From contig NZ_MEHT01000044.1 of the NCBI RefSeq assembly GCF_001870675.1, positions 248,001 through 312,000 of the forward strand: 64,000 nt of DNA, read 5' to 3'. The DNA is from Roseinatronobacter thiooxidans. GTDB lineage: Bacteria > Pseudomonadota > Alphaproteobacteria > Rhodobacterales > Rhodobacteraceae. Below are positions 18,801-28,231 of this stretch, piece after piece. Numbering within the stretch: the first letter of the stretch is position 1; every line of letters begins with the position of its first letter. A model generated the notes under the pieces. It was not told the origin of the DNA, ran no database searches, and worked only from the letters and a program-made list of their open reading frames with translations. Made by a program: the position numbers and the translations under genes.

Positions 18801-19302
18801 CAGCGCCCTGAACCGCGAGGGGCGCGAGCGGTTGTTGATCGCCTTTGACAAGGTCAACGCCAATTTTACCACGCTGTTCACGCATCTCTTCTCGGGGGGC
18901 GAGGCGCGGCTGGTGCTGGTGGAATCTGACGACCCGCTGGATGCGGGGCTGGAGATCATGTGCCAGCCACCGGGCAAGAAACTGTCCACCCTGTCGCTTC
19001 TGTCTGGGGGCGAGCAGACATTGACCGCGCTTGCACTGATTTTCGGTGTGTTTCTGGCCAATCCTGCCCCGATCTGTGTGCTGGACGAAGTGGACGCCCC
19101 CCTTGATGACGCCAATGTGGCACGGTTCTGCGACCTGCTGGATGAAATGACGCGGCGCGCCGATACGCGCTATCTGATTATCACCCATAATGCGCTGACC
19201 ATGGCGCGGATGGACCGGCTGTTCGGGGTGACAATGGGCGAGCGCGGCGTCAGCCAGCTGGTCAGTGTCGATCTGAAACAGGCCGAAACACTTGTCGCGT
19301 GA
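15853..19302 (+). CDS. smc: Chromosome segregation/condensation ATPase SMC
   Basis: Structural maintenance of chromosomes protein, 1149 residues, the ATPase arm of the SMC-ScpAB complex that organises replicated DNA. Walker A GPNGCGKS is at residues 31-38. Two long coiled-coil arms (roughly 165-500 and 660-980) flank a hinge around 510-640. The C-terminal head carries the ABC signature LSLLSGGEQ and Walker B CVLDEVDAPLDD. The start is GTG at 15853. Coiled-coil sequence is unusually rich in Ala, Glu and Arg, typical of GC-rich genomes. No scpA or scpB nearby. Confidence 0.97.
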   Translation: MQFTRLRLNGFKSFTDPTDLVIHRGLTGVVGPNGCGKSNLLEALRWVMGENRPTAMRGAGMEDVIFAGTDTRGARHFAEVHLQIDNTDRLAPAAFNDADQLDIVRRITRDAGSAYKINGKEARARDVQMLFADASTGAHSPALVRQGQISELINAKPKARRRILEEAAGISGLYQRRHEAELRLRATEINLERISDVIDQLAGQLAQLSRQARQAERYRQIGARLRQVEGLLLYRRWREADQARLEADAALQTSLRTSAEAEIAATHAAERRAACEDGLPALREEEAIAGAVLQRLEVQRDTLAAEEARAEEMLEALQGRIAQLAKDIERETSLNRDAQDMVTQLEWEQTQIAKAADGQDDALEEAAQIASDAAEALQDLETALARVTEDVARLAARHQSAERQISELRTSLTKAEGARTKASLTKLEAEAALADLEAALDAAQEELDATAALTEEAEATLADIEAARAQAQADEAAARGALAEAEGETATLRAEVAALARLLARERGDGTRMLDLVRVDAGYEQALGAALADDLRAPLASTGSGWVTLAPYDDAAPLAADMATLAAHVSAPDALARRLSQIGIVDAAEGGRLQAALRPGQRLVSVEGDVWRWDGLHMAASDAPSATALRLQQINRLDVLRADLAQLDARRDAMQATYDARKGRLDDLAQGERSAREARRAADQRLTEATRTLSRSESARAGAINRLDAATEQLERLQQDMADLAGVLEDAQAQQADLPELDAERARADDLRQSVEGARIAMISRRAAADELRREATARTARAQEITKSLSGWRLRLDSADTRIHDLEGRKAKAEAELTTARMAPEDMAAKRATLTDEIARASQRHTTARDALFGAENGLRMATEAERVAERAAADAREERARLEARRDAARETVTLAAARIDEVMDCAPDALLAQLNTDPDSMADASVLDEELIRLRRARDALGAVNLRAEEDAREVQTEHDTLVQEKADLEAAIAKLRSGISALNREGRERLLIAFDKVNANFTTLFTHLFSGGEARLVLVESDDPLDAGLEIMCQPPGKKLSTLSLLSGGEQTLTALALIFGVFLANPAPICVLDEVDAPLDDANVARFCDLLDEMTRRADTRYLIITHNALTMARMDRLFGVTMGERGVSQLVSVDLKQAETLVA

Positions 19303-19364
19303 GCGCTTGACCACGCTGCAATAATTTCACATGTTCAGATGTTGATTTCACCAGAGCATCCGAC

Positions 19365-20606
19365 ATGACCCAGACCCGCGCGCCCCTGATGACCCCTGTC
19401 CTGATTGGCGGCTGCATCATCATCATGATCAGCTTCGCCATTCGCGCCAGTTTCGGGGTGTTCCAGATTCCGATTGCCGAAGAATTCGGCTGGCTGCGGG
19501 CCGAGTTTTCCCTAGCGATTGCCATTCAGAACCTTGCTTGGGGCATTGGCCAGCCGATTTTCGGCGCGATTGCCGAGAAGTTTGGCGACCGCAAAGCCAT
19601 CATTCTGGGCGCGCTGGTCTATGCGGCAGGGCTGGTGCTGTCATCTTTCGCCGTGACGCCCGGCGCGCATCAGCTGCTGGAAATTCTGGTGGGCTTCGGG
19701 ATTGCGGGCACGGGGTTTGGCGTCATTCTGGCAGTGGTGGGGCGTGCGGCCTCCGATGAGAACCGCAGCCTTGCGCTTGGGATTGCGACAGCGGCAGGCA
19801 GTGCAGGACAGGTGTTTGGCGCGCCGCTGGCGGAAATTCTGCTGTCCTTCTATTCATGGCAAAGCGTGTTCGTCATCTTTGCGGCTATGGTGTTGCTAAG
19901 CCTGTTCGCCCTGCCGATGATGCGCAGCCCCGCCCCCGCCAGCCGGGGCGAGCTGGAGCAAAGCATGGGGGCCGCGCTGAAACAGGCGTTTCGTGACCCC
20001 AGTTTCACGCTGATCTTTCTGGGCTTCTTTTCCTGTGGCTACCAGCTTGCCTTTGTCACCGCGCATTTTCCGGCAATGGTGACCGAGATGTGCGGCCCCA
20101 TCGCGCCTGACGGGATGCTGGCCGCTTTCGGGATCACCACCACATCGGCGCTGGGGGCGGTGGCGATTTCGCTGATCGGGCTTGCCAATATTGGCGGCAC
20201 GATTGCAGCTGCGTGGCTGGGAAAGCGCTATTCCAAGAAATACCTGCTGGCCTCGATCTATATGGCGCGCACAGTGGTGGCGGCGGCCTTTATCCTGTCG
20301 CCCATCACACCGGGATCGGTGCTGTTCTTCTCGCTGGTTATGGGGTCGCTATGGCTGGCGACAGTGCCGCTGACCTCTGGGTTGATCGCGCATATTTACG
20401 GGCTGCGCTATATGGGCACGCTTTATGGGATTGTGTTTTTCAGCCACCAGCTGGGAAGTTTCCTGGGCGTCTGGCTGGGCGGTGCGCTGTATGACCTGCA
20501 TGGCGACTATACGCTTGTCTGGTGGGTGGGGGTTGGGGTTGGGCTGTTCTCGGCCATTGTGCATCTGCCGGTGCGCGAGCGGGCGCTGAACCTGCGGGCT
20601 GTGTGA
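19365..20606 (+). CDS. MFS transporter, monocarboxylate/oxalate-formate antiporter-like
   Basis: Twelve-helix permease of 413 residues. The N-terminal half (RASFGVFQIPIAEEFGWLRAEFSLA, then FGAIAEKFGDRKAIILG) and the domain-linking loop AWLGKRYSKKYLL fit the monocarboxylate-porter-like MFS group; substrate unknown. The ATG at 19365 has no strong Shine-Dalgarno sequence. It is 62 bp after smc, probably with its own promoter, and converges with a flavoprotein gene across a repeat. Confidence 0.8.
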   Translation: MTQTRAPLMTPVLIGGCIIIMISFAIRASFGVFQIPIAEEFGWLRAEFSLAIAIQNLAWGIGQPIFGAIAEKFGDRKAIILGALVYAAGLVLSSFAVTPGAHQLLEILVGFGIAGTGFGVILAVVGRAASDENRSLALGIATAAGSAGQVFGAPLAEILLSFYSWQSVFVIFAAMVLLSLFALPMMRSPAPASRGELEQSMGAALKQAFRDPSFTLIFLGFFSCGYQLAFVTAHFPAMVTEMCGPIAPDGMLAAFGITTTSALGAVAISLIGLANIGGTIAAAWLGKRYSKKYLLASIYMARTVVAAAFILSPITPGSVLFFSLVMGSLWLATVPLTSGLIAHIYGLRYMGTLYGIVFFSHQLGSFLGVWLGGALYDLHGDYTLVWWVGVGVGLFSAIVHLPVRERALNLRAV

Positions 20607-20659
20607 CGAGAGGTTTTGCGCGATAGTCTCGATCCGGGCTATCGCCCCTGGCGGGGTTT

Positions 20660-20706
20660 GGGGGCGCTGCCCCCTTGCCCCCCGGAGTATTTTTAGCAAG
20701 AAAATG
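20660..20706 (+). repeat. Composite Rhodobacterales-type intergenic repeat (copy 3)
   Basis: GGGGGCGCTGCCCCC (20660-20674), then CCCGGAGTATTTTTAGCAAG and AAAATG to 20706. Same two-part design as 9831-9890 and 13316-13377 but on the other strand. It lies between two convergent genes, where the hairpin plus T-rich tract could act as a terminator for the MFS gene. Confidence 0.75.
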
Positions 20707-20708
20707 GG

Positions 20709-21884
20709 TTAGAATTCAGCAGCATGGTGGCCTGCCCAATGGCCAGTGGCAAGGCTGGCTGTCAGCAGATAGCCGCCTGTGGGCGCTTCCCAGTCGAGCA
20801 TTTCACCGGCGGCAAAAACACCGGGCCATTGGCGGAGCATGAGGCGCGTGTCGAAAGCCGCGCAGGGGATGCCGCCTGCGGTTGAAATGGCTTCATCCAT
20901 CGGGTGCGGGCCTTGCAGGGGAAGTGTCAGGGTTTTAAGGACAGTTGCAAGCGCATCTGGCGCTGTGGGCAGCGGGCGCGCGCATTCCATCACCAGCGCC
21001 TGACGCGCGCCCTTGAGCGAGAGCGCGCGGCGCAGACAGTTGGCGGTAGAGAGTTTGCGCGGCTGGCGGGCAAGGCGGGCGGACATTTCGGCCAAGGTGA
21101 CGTCAGGGAAGAGGTCGAGATGCAGCGCGGCCCCTTCGCGCAGCGCGCGCGAAAGGGCGTAGATGCCGCCCCCTTCGACCCCGCGCCGGGTGATCACGAA
21201 TTCCGCGCGCAGGCTTTGCGCGCCCGCGCTGAGGCGCGCCCCCTTGATGGGATGGCCGAAGAACGGGGCCATATGGGCCGACCACTTGACCTGAAAGCCC
21301 ATATTGGCAGGCTGGAACGGAGCGCAGGCGATGCCGCGCGCGCCAAGATGTGCCGCCCATGCGCCATCCGAGCCAAGCCGCGCCCAGCTTGCGCCCCCTA
21401 GCGCCAGCACTGTAACCTTGGGGGCGAGCGTGCGCGCACCCTGCGGGGTTGCGAAATCGAACGCGCCCCCTGTCCAGCGCCAGCCGCGGCGCAAGCTGAC
21501 GCCCTGCCCCTCCAGCCGCGCCAGCCATGCGCGCAACAAGGGCGAGGCTTTCATCGCATGCGGGAAGATGCGCCCGGAGGAGCCGGTGAACAGCTCTTGC
21601 CCCAATCCTGTGGCCCAAGCGCCAATCTGATCTGGCCCGAAGGCGCGCAGCATCGGGGCCAGCCAGTCAGCGGCCTCGGCATAGGTGGTGATCTGCGTCT
21701 CCAGCGGCGCGGCATTCAACAGGTTCAGCCCGGATTTGCCCGCCATCAGGAATTTGCGCGCGGGCGAGGGTTTACCCTCGCAGATGACCACGCGGCGGCC
21801 TGACTGCGCCATGACTTCTGCCGCCATCAGCCCCGCTGGCCCTGCCCCGATAACCAGCGCGTCGATTGCCTCTTTTTCCTGCAT
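20709..21884 (-). CDS. TIGR03862-like (HI0933/BaiN) flavoprotein
   Basis: FAD-dependent oxidoreductase of 391 residues; reaction unknown. The N-terminus has the dinucleotide-binding IDALVIGAGPAGLMAAEV followed by RKFLMAGKSGLNLLN, a hallmark of the HI0933-like family, and a second FAD motif GVFAAGEMLDWEAPTGGYLLTASLATG at the C-terminus. ATG 21884 is preferred because AAAGGG lies just upstream and the Rossmann fold begins 8 residues later; 34 further codons upstream look like leader DNA. It is divergent from the EEP gene. Confidence 0.85.
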   Translation of the reverse strand: MQEKEAIDALVIGAGPAGLMAAEVMAQSGRRVVICEGKPSPARKFLMAGKSGLNLLNAAPLETQITTYAEAADWLAPMLRAFGPDQIGAWATGLGQELFTGSSGRIFPHAMKASPLLRAWLARLEGQGVSLRRGWRWTGGAFDFATPQGARTLAPKVTVLALGGASWARLGSDGAWAAHLGARGIACAPFQPANMGFQVKWSAHMAPFFGHPIKGARLSAGAQSLRAEFVITRRGVEGGGIYALSRALREGAALHLDLFPDVTLAEMSARLARQPRKLSTANCLRRALSLKGARQALVMECARPLPTAPDALATVLKTLTLPLQGPHPMDEAISTAGGIPCAAFDTRLMLRQWPGVFAAGEMLDWEAPTGGYLLTASLATGHWAGHHAAEF

Positions 21885-21984
21885 GACACCCTTTAACGAT
21901 TCTTTGAGCGTTGGTTGATATTGTGAAACGCGCCCGAAACCCACATATTTACAGCAGAGCAGTCCAACACCCCCCAAGAGGCCC

Positions 21985-22722
21985 ATGTCCGATCTGATTG
22001 TCAGTTCCTACAACATTCACAAAGCTGTCGGAACCGATATGCGGCGTGATCCCGCACGAACGGTGCAGGTGATCGGAGAGATCGGGGCCGATATTGTCGC
22101 CTTGCAGGAGGTGGACCGCCGCTTTGGCGACCGCAGGGGGGTGCTGGACCCTGACATGCTGCATGCGGCCACAGGGCTGACACCCGTTGCGCTGACCGAC
22201 CGGCTGGGCGCGCGGGCGCATGGCTGGCATGGCAATCTGCTGCTGCTGCGCGGCGCAGAGGTGGAAGAGGCGCGCGCCGTCACCCTGCCGGGGCTGGAGC
22301 CGCGCGGCGCGATTGTGGCTGATATCCGCATCAACGGCCAGCCTTTGCGGGTGATTGCGGCGCATCTGGGGCTGTTGCACCAGTCGCGGCTGTTGCAGGC
22401 GCGGTTTCTGTCCAAGGCGATCGAGGAAGGGGACGGGCGGCCCACGCTGGTGATGGGGGATTTCAATGAATGGCGGCTGGGGGCGGGCTGTTCGCTGATG
22501 CCCTTGCGGCGCGAATTGCGCGCGGTCAAACGCTCGGCCCAGACGATTGCCAGTTTTCCTGCACAAATGCCGGTTTTGCCGCTGGACCGGATTATCGGGT
22601 GCAGGCGGGCGGAAATTGCCGATCTGCGGGCACATGACAGTATTCTGGCGCGCAAGGCATCGGACCATCTGCCCATTCGTGCGGCGCTGAACTTGCCCCG
22701 CGTGCAAAGCGCGGTTATGTGA
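21985..22722 (+). CDS. Endonuclease/exonuclease/phosphatase family protein
   Basis: Mg-dependent phosphoesterase fold of 245 residues; could cleave DNA, phospholipid or another phosphodiester. Active-site elements are [22 protein letters not shown], the LGLLHQSR helix, [10 protein letters not shown] and the final [10 protein letters not shown] (Asp-His). No signal peptide, so it is likely cytoplasmic. AAGAGG precedes the ATG. The stop codon is 32 bp before miaB, so the two may share a transcript. Confidence 0.85.
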   Translation: MSDLIVSSYNIHKAVGTDMRRDPARTVQVIGEIGADIVALQEVDRRFGDRRGVLDPDMLHAATGLTPVALTDRLGARAHGWHGNLLLLRGAEVEEARAVTLPGLEPRGAIVADIRINGQPLRVIAAHLGLLHQSRLLQARFLSKAIEEGDGRPTLVMGDFNEWRLGAGCSLMPLRRELRAVKRSAQTIASFPAQMPVLPLDRIIGCRRAEIADLRAHDSILARKASDHLPIRAALNLPRVQSAVM

Positions 22723-22754
22723 GCGCAAGTTCCCCAATCGCGCGAGAGGGCCCC

Positions 22755-24074
22755 ATGGCCGAAGCAAAGAAGCTTTTCATCAAGACTTATGGCTGTCAGA
22801 TGAATGTCTATGACAGCGAGCGGATGGCAGAGGCGCTTGGTGCCTCGGGCTATGTGGCGACGGATCGGGCGGATGATGCGGATATGATCTTGCTGAACAC
22901 CTGCCATATCCGCGAGAAGGCGGCGGAAAAGGTCTATTCGGAATTGGGCCGGTTCAAGGCGCTGAAAGCCGCCAACCCCGAGTTGAAGATTGGCGTTGCA
23001 GGCTGCGTGGCGCAGGCCGAGGGCGAAGAGATCATGCGCCGCCAGCCGCTGGTGGATCTGGTGGTGGGGCCGCAGACCTATCACCGGCTGCCTGCCATGG
23101 AAAAGGCGGTGCGCGAAGGCAGGCGCGCGGTTGACACCGAATTCCCCGAAGAAGACAAGTTCGAGCATCTGCCCAAAGGCCCGCGCGCAGGCCGGGGGCC
23201 AACAGCGTTTCTGACAGTGCAGGAAGGGTGCGATAAATTCTGCGCCTTTTGTGTGGTGCCCTATACGCGCGGGGCGGAAGTGTCGCGCCCTGTCGCGCGC
23301 ATCCTGAGCGAGGCGCGCGATCTGGTGTCGCGCGGTGTGCGCGAGATCACACTGCTGGGGCAGAATGTGAATGCCTATCATGGCGCGGGCGAAGATGGGG
23401 ATTGGGGCCTTGCGCGGCTGATCCGCACCTTGGCGCAGGTCGAGGGGTTGGAGCGTATCCGCTTCACCACATCGCACCCCAATGACATGGAAGATGATCT
23501 GATCGCCGCCCACGGGGATGAGCCGAAGCTGATGCCCTATCTGCATCTGCCGGTGCAATCGGGCAGTGACCGGATTCTGAAAGCGATGAACCGCAAGCAC
23601 ACAGCCGAAAGCTATATTCGCCTGATCGCGCGGTTGCGCGCGGCGCGGCCTGATCTGTTGCTCTCGGGCGATTTCATCGTGGGATTCCCCGGCGAGAGTG
23701 ATCAGGATTTTGAAGATACTTTGGCGCTGGTGCGCGAAGTGGGCTACGGGCAGGCCTATAGTTTCAAATACTCCGCCCGCCCCGGCACCCCTGCAGCAGA
23801 GCGTGCGACTGTGCCCGATGAGGTCGCAGCCGAGCGGTTGCAGCGCCTGCAAGCGCTGCTGACCGAACAGCAATATGCCGCGCAGGACGCCATGATCGGG
23901 CGCGATGTCTCGGTTCTGTTCGAGAAGACAGGGCGCGAGGCGGGGCAGATGGTGGGCAAGTCCGAATATCTGCACGCGGTGCATGTGACAGACCCGCGCC
24001 CGCAGATCGGGCAGATAGCGCGGGTGCGGATTACGGGGCGCACCTCGAACTCTCTGGCGGGTGTGCTGGTGTGA
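22755..24074 (+). CDS. miaB: tRNA-2-methylthio-N6-isopentenyladenosine(37) synthase
   Basis: Radical-SAM methylthiotransferase that modifies A37 of tRNAs reading UNN codons. The 439-residue protein has the N-terminal UPF0004 domain with cluster-binding cysteines in [20 protein letters not shown] and AGCVAQAEG. The radical-SAM motif CDKFCAFC is at about residue 160, and a TRAM RNA-binding domain occupies the last 60 residues. ATG 22755 is chosen, giving the standard [13 protein letters not shown] start; an ATG 12 codons upstream overlaps the previous gene. Confidence 0.96.
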   Translation: MAEAKKLFIKTYGCQMNVYDSERMAEALGASGYVATDRADDADMILLNTCHIREKAAEKVYSELGRFKALKAANPELKIGVAGCVAQAEGEEIMRRQPLVDLVVGPQTYHRLPAMEKAVREGRRAVDTEFPEEDKFEHLPKGPRAGRGPTAFLTVQEGCDKFCAFCVVPYTRGAEVSRPVARILSEARDLVSRGVREITLLGQNVNAYHGAGEDGDWGLARLIRTLAQVEGLERIRFTTSHPNDMEDDLIAAHGDEPKLMPYLHLPVQSGSDRILKAMNRKHTAESYIRLIARLRAARPDLLLSGDFIVGFPGESDQDFEDTLALVREVGYGQAYSFKYSARPGTPAAERATVPDEVAAERLQRLQALLTEQQYAAQDAMIGRDVSVLFEKTGREAGQMVGKSEYLHAVHVTDPRPQIGQIARVRITGRTSNSLAGVLV

Positions 24075-24250
24075 CGCAGTGGTTACGCGCGCATCCGGCC
24101 CAAGATATAGGGGTGTATCTGTGCAAATTGGCTGAATCTGGCCGGTTTGCCCGCGATATGTGAAAACAATGCTTGCGTGACAAACTGTCCGTTGGCAGCA
24201 TATCATAAGAGACTCGCGGTCGTTTTTGGCCGCATCATAGGGAGAATTGC

Positions 24251-25267
24251 TTGGGCATCAGCGCCTTGACCCCCCCGACCCCTGCGACAGGCAGCGTGCC
24301 ATCGCATCTGGAATTTTCCGACAATCGCCTGCTGGTCGATCTGTGCGGCGAATATGACCGCAACCTGACCCATCTTGAAAGCCATCTGGGTGTGCAGATC
24401 ATCCGGCGTGGGAACCAGCTGGACATCATCGGCACGGATGAGGCGCGCGCGCAAGTGGTGCGCATTCTTGAAGCGCTGTATGAACGGCTGGAAGAAGGCC
24501 GCAGCGTCGAGCCGGGCGATGTGGCCGCGCTGATAAAACTGGGCTCTGCCCCTGAAACCCCTGATGGCCCGGCCGAGCAGTTGGAGATGTTCCGCACGGG
24601 GCGTCTGGAAATCCGCACGCGCAAGAAAATCATCGCGCCGCGCACCAAGGCGCAGCAAGACTATACCCGCGCGCTGCTGAAGCATGAGTTGAATTTCGGC
24701 ATTGGCCCTGCGGGCACCGGCAAGACCTATATTGCAGTGGCTGTCGCGGTGCAGATGTTCTCTGACGGGTTGGTGGATAAAATCCTGCTGTCGCGCCCCG
24801 CGGTCGAGGCGGGCGAGCGGTTGGGCTTTCTGCCCGGCGACATGAAGGAAAAGATCGATCCTTACATGCAGCCGCTTTATGACGCGCTGAACGACTTTCT
24901 GCCCGGCAAGCAGTTGCAAAAGCTGATGGAAGAACGCCGGATCGAGATTGCGCCGCTGGCCTTCATGCGCGGGCGCACGCTGTCCAATGCCTTTGTTGTG
25001 CTGGACGAGGCGCAGAATGCGACCGAGATGCAGATGAAAATGTTTCTGACCCGTCTGGGCGAAGGCTCGCGCATGGCGATCACGGGCGACCGCAGCCAGA
25101 TCGACCTGCCGCGCGGCGTACATTCGGGCCTGCGCGCGGCAGAACGTATTCTGGAAGGTGTTGACGGGATCGGGTTCAGCTATTTCACCTCGGCCGATGT
25201 GGTGCGCCACCCGCTGGTCGCGCGGATCATCCAAGCCTATGAGCGCGACGAAGAACAAGGAGCCTGA
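24251..25267 (+). CDS. phoH: PhoH-like ATPase
   Basis: Cytoplasmic P-loop ATPase of the PhoH family, 338 residues, found beside ybeY in many bacteria and thought to take part in RNA metabolism. Walker A GPAGTGKT is at residues 152-159 and Walker B VVLDEAQNA near 250. The N-terminal 100 residues include a KH-like segment. The start codon is TTG at 24251, set by GGAG at 24241 nearby; no ATG fits. It starts a phoH-ybeY-corC-lnt block, with a 176-bp promoter region upstream. Confidence 0.93.
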   Translation: MGISALTPPTPATGSVPSHLEFSDNRLLVDLCGEYDRNLTHLESHLGVQIIRRGNQLDIIGTDEARAQVVRILEALYERLEEGRSVEPGDVAALIKLGSAPETPDGPAEQLEMFRTGRLEIRTRKKIIAPRTKAQQDYTRALLKHELNFGIGPAGTGKTYIAVAVAVQMFSDGLVDKILLSRPAVEAGERLGFLPGDMKEKIDPYMQPLYDALNDFLPGKQLQKLMEERRIEIAPLAFMRGRTLSNAFVVLDEAQNATEMQMKMFLTRLGEGSRMAITGDRSQIDLPRGVHSGLRAAERILEGVDGIGFSYFTSADVVRHPLVARIIQAYERDEEQGA

Positions 25268-25272
25268 ACCCC

Positions 25273-25794
25273 GTGCCGGTTGATGTGGTGATCGAAGACC
25301 CGCGCTGGGATGAGGCGATGTTGGAACGCTTGGCCCGCAAGGCGGCAGAGGCCACGCTGCGCCATCTGGGCCTTGCACCAGAGGGGGTGGAAATTGTGCT
25401 TCTGGCCTGCGATGACGCGCGCATCGCAGCGCTGAATGCCGATTTCCGCGACAAGCCAACCCCCACCAATGTGCTTAGCTGGCCCGAATGGGACTTGTCC
25501 GCCGAAACCGATGGCGACGCGCCCCACCCGCCCGAGGCAGGCAGCCCCGATGACCCAGAGCCATTGGGCAATATTGCGCTGGCCTATGAGACCTGCGCGC
25601 GAGAGGCAGTTGAACAGGGCAAAAGTTTCGATAACCATCTGACACATCTGATCGTGCATTCGGTGCTGCATCTGTTGGGCTATGACCATATCCGTGACAA
25701 AGATGCCGCGCTGATGGAAGAAACCGAGGTCTTGATACTTGCACTTCTTGGGGTATCGGACCCATATGATGCTGGGGCCGAGATGCCCGTATGA
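25273..25794 (+). CDS. ybeY: Endoribonuclease YbeY
   Basis: Single-strand-specific metallo-endoribonuclease for 16S rRNA 3' end maturation and 70S quality control. The 173-residue protein has the zinc motif HSVLHLLGYDH (His-x3-His-x5-His) and PTNVLSWP in the core. A glycine/proline/aspartate-rich insertion (about residues 78-100) precedes the catalytic helix and is longer than in E. coli. The start is GTG at 25273, only 5 bp after phoH, so the two are coupled. Confidence 0.95.
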   Translation: MPVDVVIEDPRWDEAMLERLARKAAEATLRHLGLAPEGVEIVLLACDDARIAALNADFRDKPTPTNVLSWPEWDLSAETDGDAPHPPEAGSPDDPEPLGNIALAYETCAREAVEQGKSFDNHLTHLIVHSVLHLLGYDHIRDKDAALMEETEVLILALLGVSDPYDAGAEMPV

Positions 25795-25809
25795 TACTGG
25801 AAAGGAAAA

Positions 25810-26682
25810 ATGGGCGATACGACGGACGGATCTAGAGCAGCGCAGCGCGCGCTTGAGGATTCCAGAGAGAATGACACGCGCGGCCTGTTTGGCCGCCTGT
25901 TTGATGCCTTGACCCCCGATGATGAGGATAACCCCGACCGGGCGCATGCTTTGGGACAGACCTTGCCGGGGCTGGCCAATCTGCAGCGCCTGAAGGTCGA
26001 GGATGTCGCCATCCCGAAGGCCGAAATCGTTGCGATAGAGCAAGGCGCGGAATTACCCGATATTGTCGCAGAATTCCGCGAATCCGGCTATTCGCGCATT
26101 CCCGTCTATTCCGAAACCCTCGACAAGCCTTTGGGCCTGTTGTTGCTGAAGGATCTGGCGCTGCGCTACGGGTTTAACGGCCACCATGCCATCGATCTGC
26201 GCGCCATCCTGCGCCCGATCCTGTATGTCCCCCCGTCCATGCCGCTGTCGGTTCTGCTGCGCAAGATGCAGGCGGAACGGACGCATTTTGCCCTTGTCAT
26301 CGACGAATATGGCGGGGTTGACGGGCTTGTGACCATCGAAGACCTGCTGGAACAGGTGGTGGGCGAGATCGAAGACGAGCACGACACCGAAGACGAGGCC
26401 GACATTGTGCGCGAAAGCGAAGCCAGCCTGCTGGCCAATGCGCGCGCGCCCCTGTCCGCTTTGGAAGAGGAGTTGGGCTTTGCCCTGACGGATGAAGAGC
26501 AGGAAGAGGAAATCGACACGCTGGGCGGTCTGGTCTTTCTGCTGTCGGGGCGTGTGCCCGTGCGCGGAGAAGTGATTGCGCACCCCTCGGGGCTGGAATT
26601 CGAGGTGATCGATGCCGAACCCCGCCGGATCAAGCGGTTGCGCGTGCATTTGCCCGAATCCTTGCGTGACGCTGCGGAATGA
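25810..26682 (+). CDS. corC: CorC/hemolysin family CBS-domain protein
   Basis: Cytoplasmic protein of 290 residues, with tandem CBS domains (about 70-190) and a C-terminal CorC_HlyC transporter-associated domain (about 215-285). Homologues are tied to magnesium/cobalt efflux, but no transmembrane part is present here. Visible stretches: RIPVYSETLDKPLGLLLLKD, FALVIDEYGGVDGLVTIEDLLEQVVGEI and LGGLVFLLSGRVPVRGE. The N-terminus is acidic. AAGGA precedes the ATG. It lies between ybeY and lnt, the normal place. Confidence 0.9.
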   Translation: MGDTTDGSRAAQRALEDSRENDTRGLFGRLFDALTPDDEDNPDRAHALGQTLPGLANLQRLKVEDVAIPKAEIVAIEQGAELPDIVAEFRESGYSRIPVYSETLDKPLGLLLLKDLALRYGFNGHHAIDLRAILRPILYVPPSMPLSVLLRKMQAERTHFALVIDEYGGVDGLVTIEDLLEQVVGEIEDEHDTEDEADIVRESEASLLANARAPLSALEEELGFALTDEEQEEEIDTLGGLVFLLSGRVPVRGEVIAHPSGLEFEVIDAEPRRIKRLRVHLPESLRDAAE

Positions 26683-26707
26683 TGCCTGCTGACCGCCCGC
26701 TAGACCG

Positions 26708-28222
26708 ATGACTGCCCCACCCCGCTGGCACAGCACTGCGCAGCTTGCGCTTGCCTATGGCGGGCTGGGCCTGCTTGCAGCCGCAGGACAGGCCCCATTG
26801 GGCTGGTGGTGGCTGACCATCGCCGCCCTGGCGGGCGTGTTCGCCATGCTGCCCCTGTCGGCCACGCCGCGCGCCTTTGGCGGGCGCATGTGGCTGGCGG
26901 GTACGGGGTATTTCGGTGCCGCCCTGTTCTGGATCATCGAGCCGTTTTTCGTCGAACCTGAAATTCACGGATGGATGGCCCCTTTCGCCTTGGTGCTGAT
27001 GGCAGGCGGAATGGCACTGTTCTGGGGCTTGGCCGGTGTGCTGGCGGCACGGCTTGCGCAGGGGCGCTGGCGCCTTGCGGTGCTGGCCGTGCTGATCGTG
27101 CTATCAGAGATGCTGCGCGGCTGGGTCTTTACGGGCTTTCCATGGGCCATGCTGGGCCACGCGCTGATCGGCACACCCGTGATGCAGCTTGCCGCTGTGA
27201 CAGGGGCAAGCGGGTTAAGCCTGCTGCTGGTGCTGGCGGCAGTGTTGCCCGTTCTGGGGCGCGACTGGCCGCTGCGCGCCACAGGCGCGGCACTGTCGGT
27301 TGCGCTGTTTGCAGCCATTTGGGGCTGGGGCAGTGCCCGGACCGAACTGCCGCCCACGCGCGATACGATCATACGCCTTGCACAGCCCAATGCCCCCCAA
27401 TCCGAGAAATGGCACGAAGAGAACATGTTTCTCTACTTCAACCGCCTGCTGGACCAGACGGCCAGCCCCACAACGCCTGCACCAAAGCTGATCTTATGGC
27501 CCGAAACCTCGGTCCCGTTCTTGCTGGAATATGCAGGCGAAGGGTTGGATATGATCGCGGATGCAGCAGCCCTGCACGGGCCGGAGGCGCGCGTGGGCTT
27601 TGGCGTGCAACGTGTCGAGGGCGGGCGCTATTTCAACAGCCTTGCGATTCTGAACACCGATGCAGATGTCACCCATATTTATGACAAGCACCATCTTGTA
27701 CCCTTTGGCGAATATATCCCCTTTGGGGAGTGGCTGATGGGCACGCCTGTTGGCGGGCTGGCAGGCCGCGCGCTGCTGGGCTACAGCCCCGGCCCCGGCC
27801 CACAAGTGCTGGATCTGGGGCCACTGGGGCAGGCGCTGCCGCTGATCTGCTACGAGTCGATCTTTCCCCGCCATCTGCGCACGGAAGCACGCCCTGACTG
27901 GGTGCTGCAAGTGACGAATGATGCGTGGTTCGGCGAAGTGACCGGCCCGTTCCAGCATCTGGCGCAAGCGCGTCTGCGGGCAGTGGAACAGGGCTTGCCC
28001 GTCTTGCGCGTGGCCAATACCGGAGTGTCCGCCTTCATTGATGCACGCGGCGGGGTGGTCGCAGAATTGGGGCTGGGCCAGACAGGGTATCTGGATGGCG
28101 CGATTCCGGGGGCCTTGCCCCCCACCTTTTACGCCCGCCACGGCGACTGGCCGATGGTGCTGCTTCTGGTGCTATTCTCGGGCGGGGCTGTGCTGGCGGG
28201 CAAGATGCGGCGCACACAGTAA
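26708..28222 (+). CDS. lnt: Apolipoprotein N-acyltransferase
   Basis: Inner-membrane enzyme that N-acylates the N-terminal cysteine of lipoproteins. It is 504 residues long. About six helices fill residues 10-205, followed by a periplasmic nitrilase-like domain. The catalytic triad residues are visible as the Glu in LILWPETSVPF, the Lys in IYDKHHLVPFGEYIP and the Cys in LICYESIFP. A last helix anchors the C-terminus (about 480-500). It ends the phoH-ybeY-corC-lnt set and nearly abuts the convergent hypothetical gene (9 bp). Confidence 0.96.
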   Translation: MTAPPRWHSTAQLALAYGGLGLLAAAGQAPLGWWWLTIAALAGVFAMLPLSATPRAFGGRMWLAGTGYFGAALFWIIEPFFVEPEIHGWMAPFALVLMAGGMALFWGLAGVLAARLAQGRWRLAVLAVLIVLSEMLRGWVFTGFPWAMLGHALIGTPVMQLAAVTGASGLSLLLVLAAVLPVLGRDWPLRATGAALSVALFAAIWGWGSARTELPPTRDTIIRLAQPNAPQSEKWHEENMFLYFNRLLDQTASPTTPAPKLILWPETSVPFLLEYAGEGLDMIADAAALHGPEARVGFGVQRVEGGRYFNSLAILNTDADVTHIYDKHHLVPFGEYIPFGEWLMGTPVGGLAGRALLGYSPGPGPQVLDLGPLGQALPLICYESIFPRHLRTEARPDWVLQVTNDAWFGEVTGPFQHLAQARLRAVEQGLPVLRVANTGVSAFIDARGGVVAELGLGQTGYLDGAIPGALPPTFYARHGDWPMVLLLVLFSGGAVLAGKMRRTQ

Positions 28223-28231
28223 CGCGCGCCT

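Noticed and set aside
16575-19314. Several minus-strand frames opposite smc
   Set aside because: They mirror the coiled-coil codons (Ala/Glu/Arg) of SMC and have no ribosome-binding site or motif.
22017-24206. A 729-codon open frame antisense to the EEP gene and miaB
   Set aside because: GC-rich DNA leaves opposite strands open. The sense strand holds recognisable radical-SAM and EEP motifs; the antisense product is rich in Arg, His, Gln and Cys with no motif.
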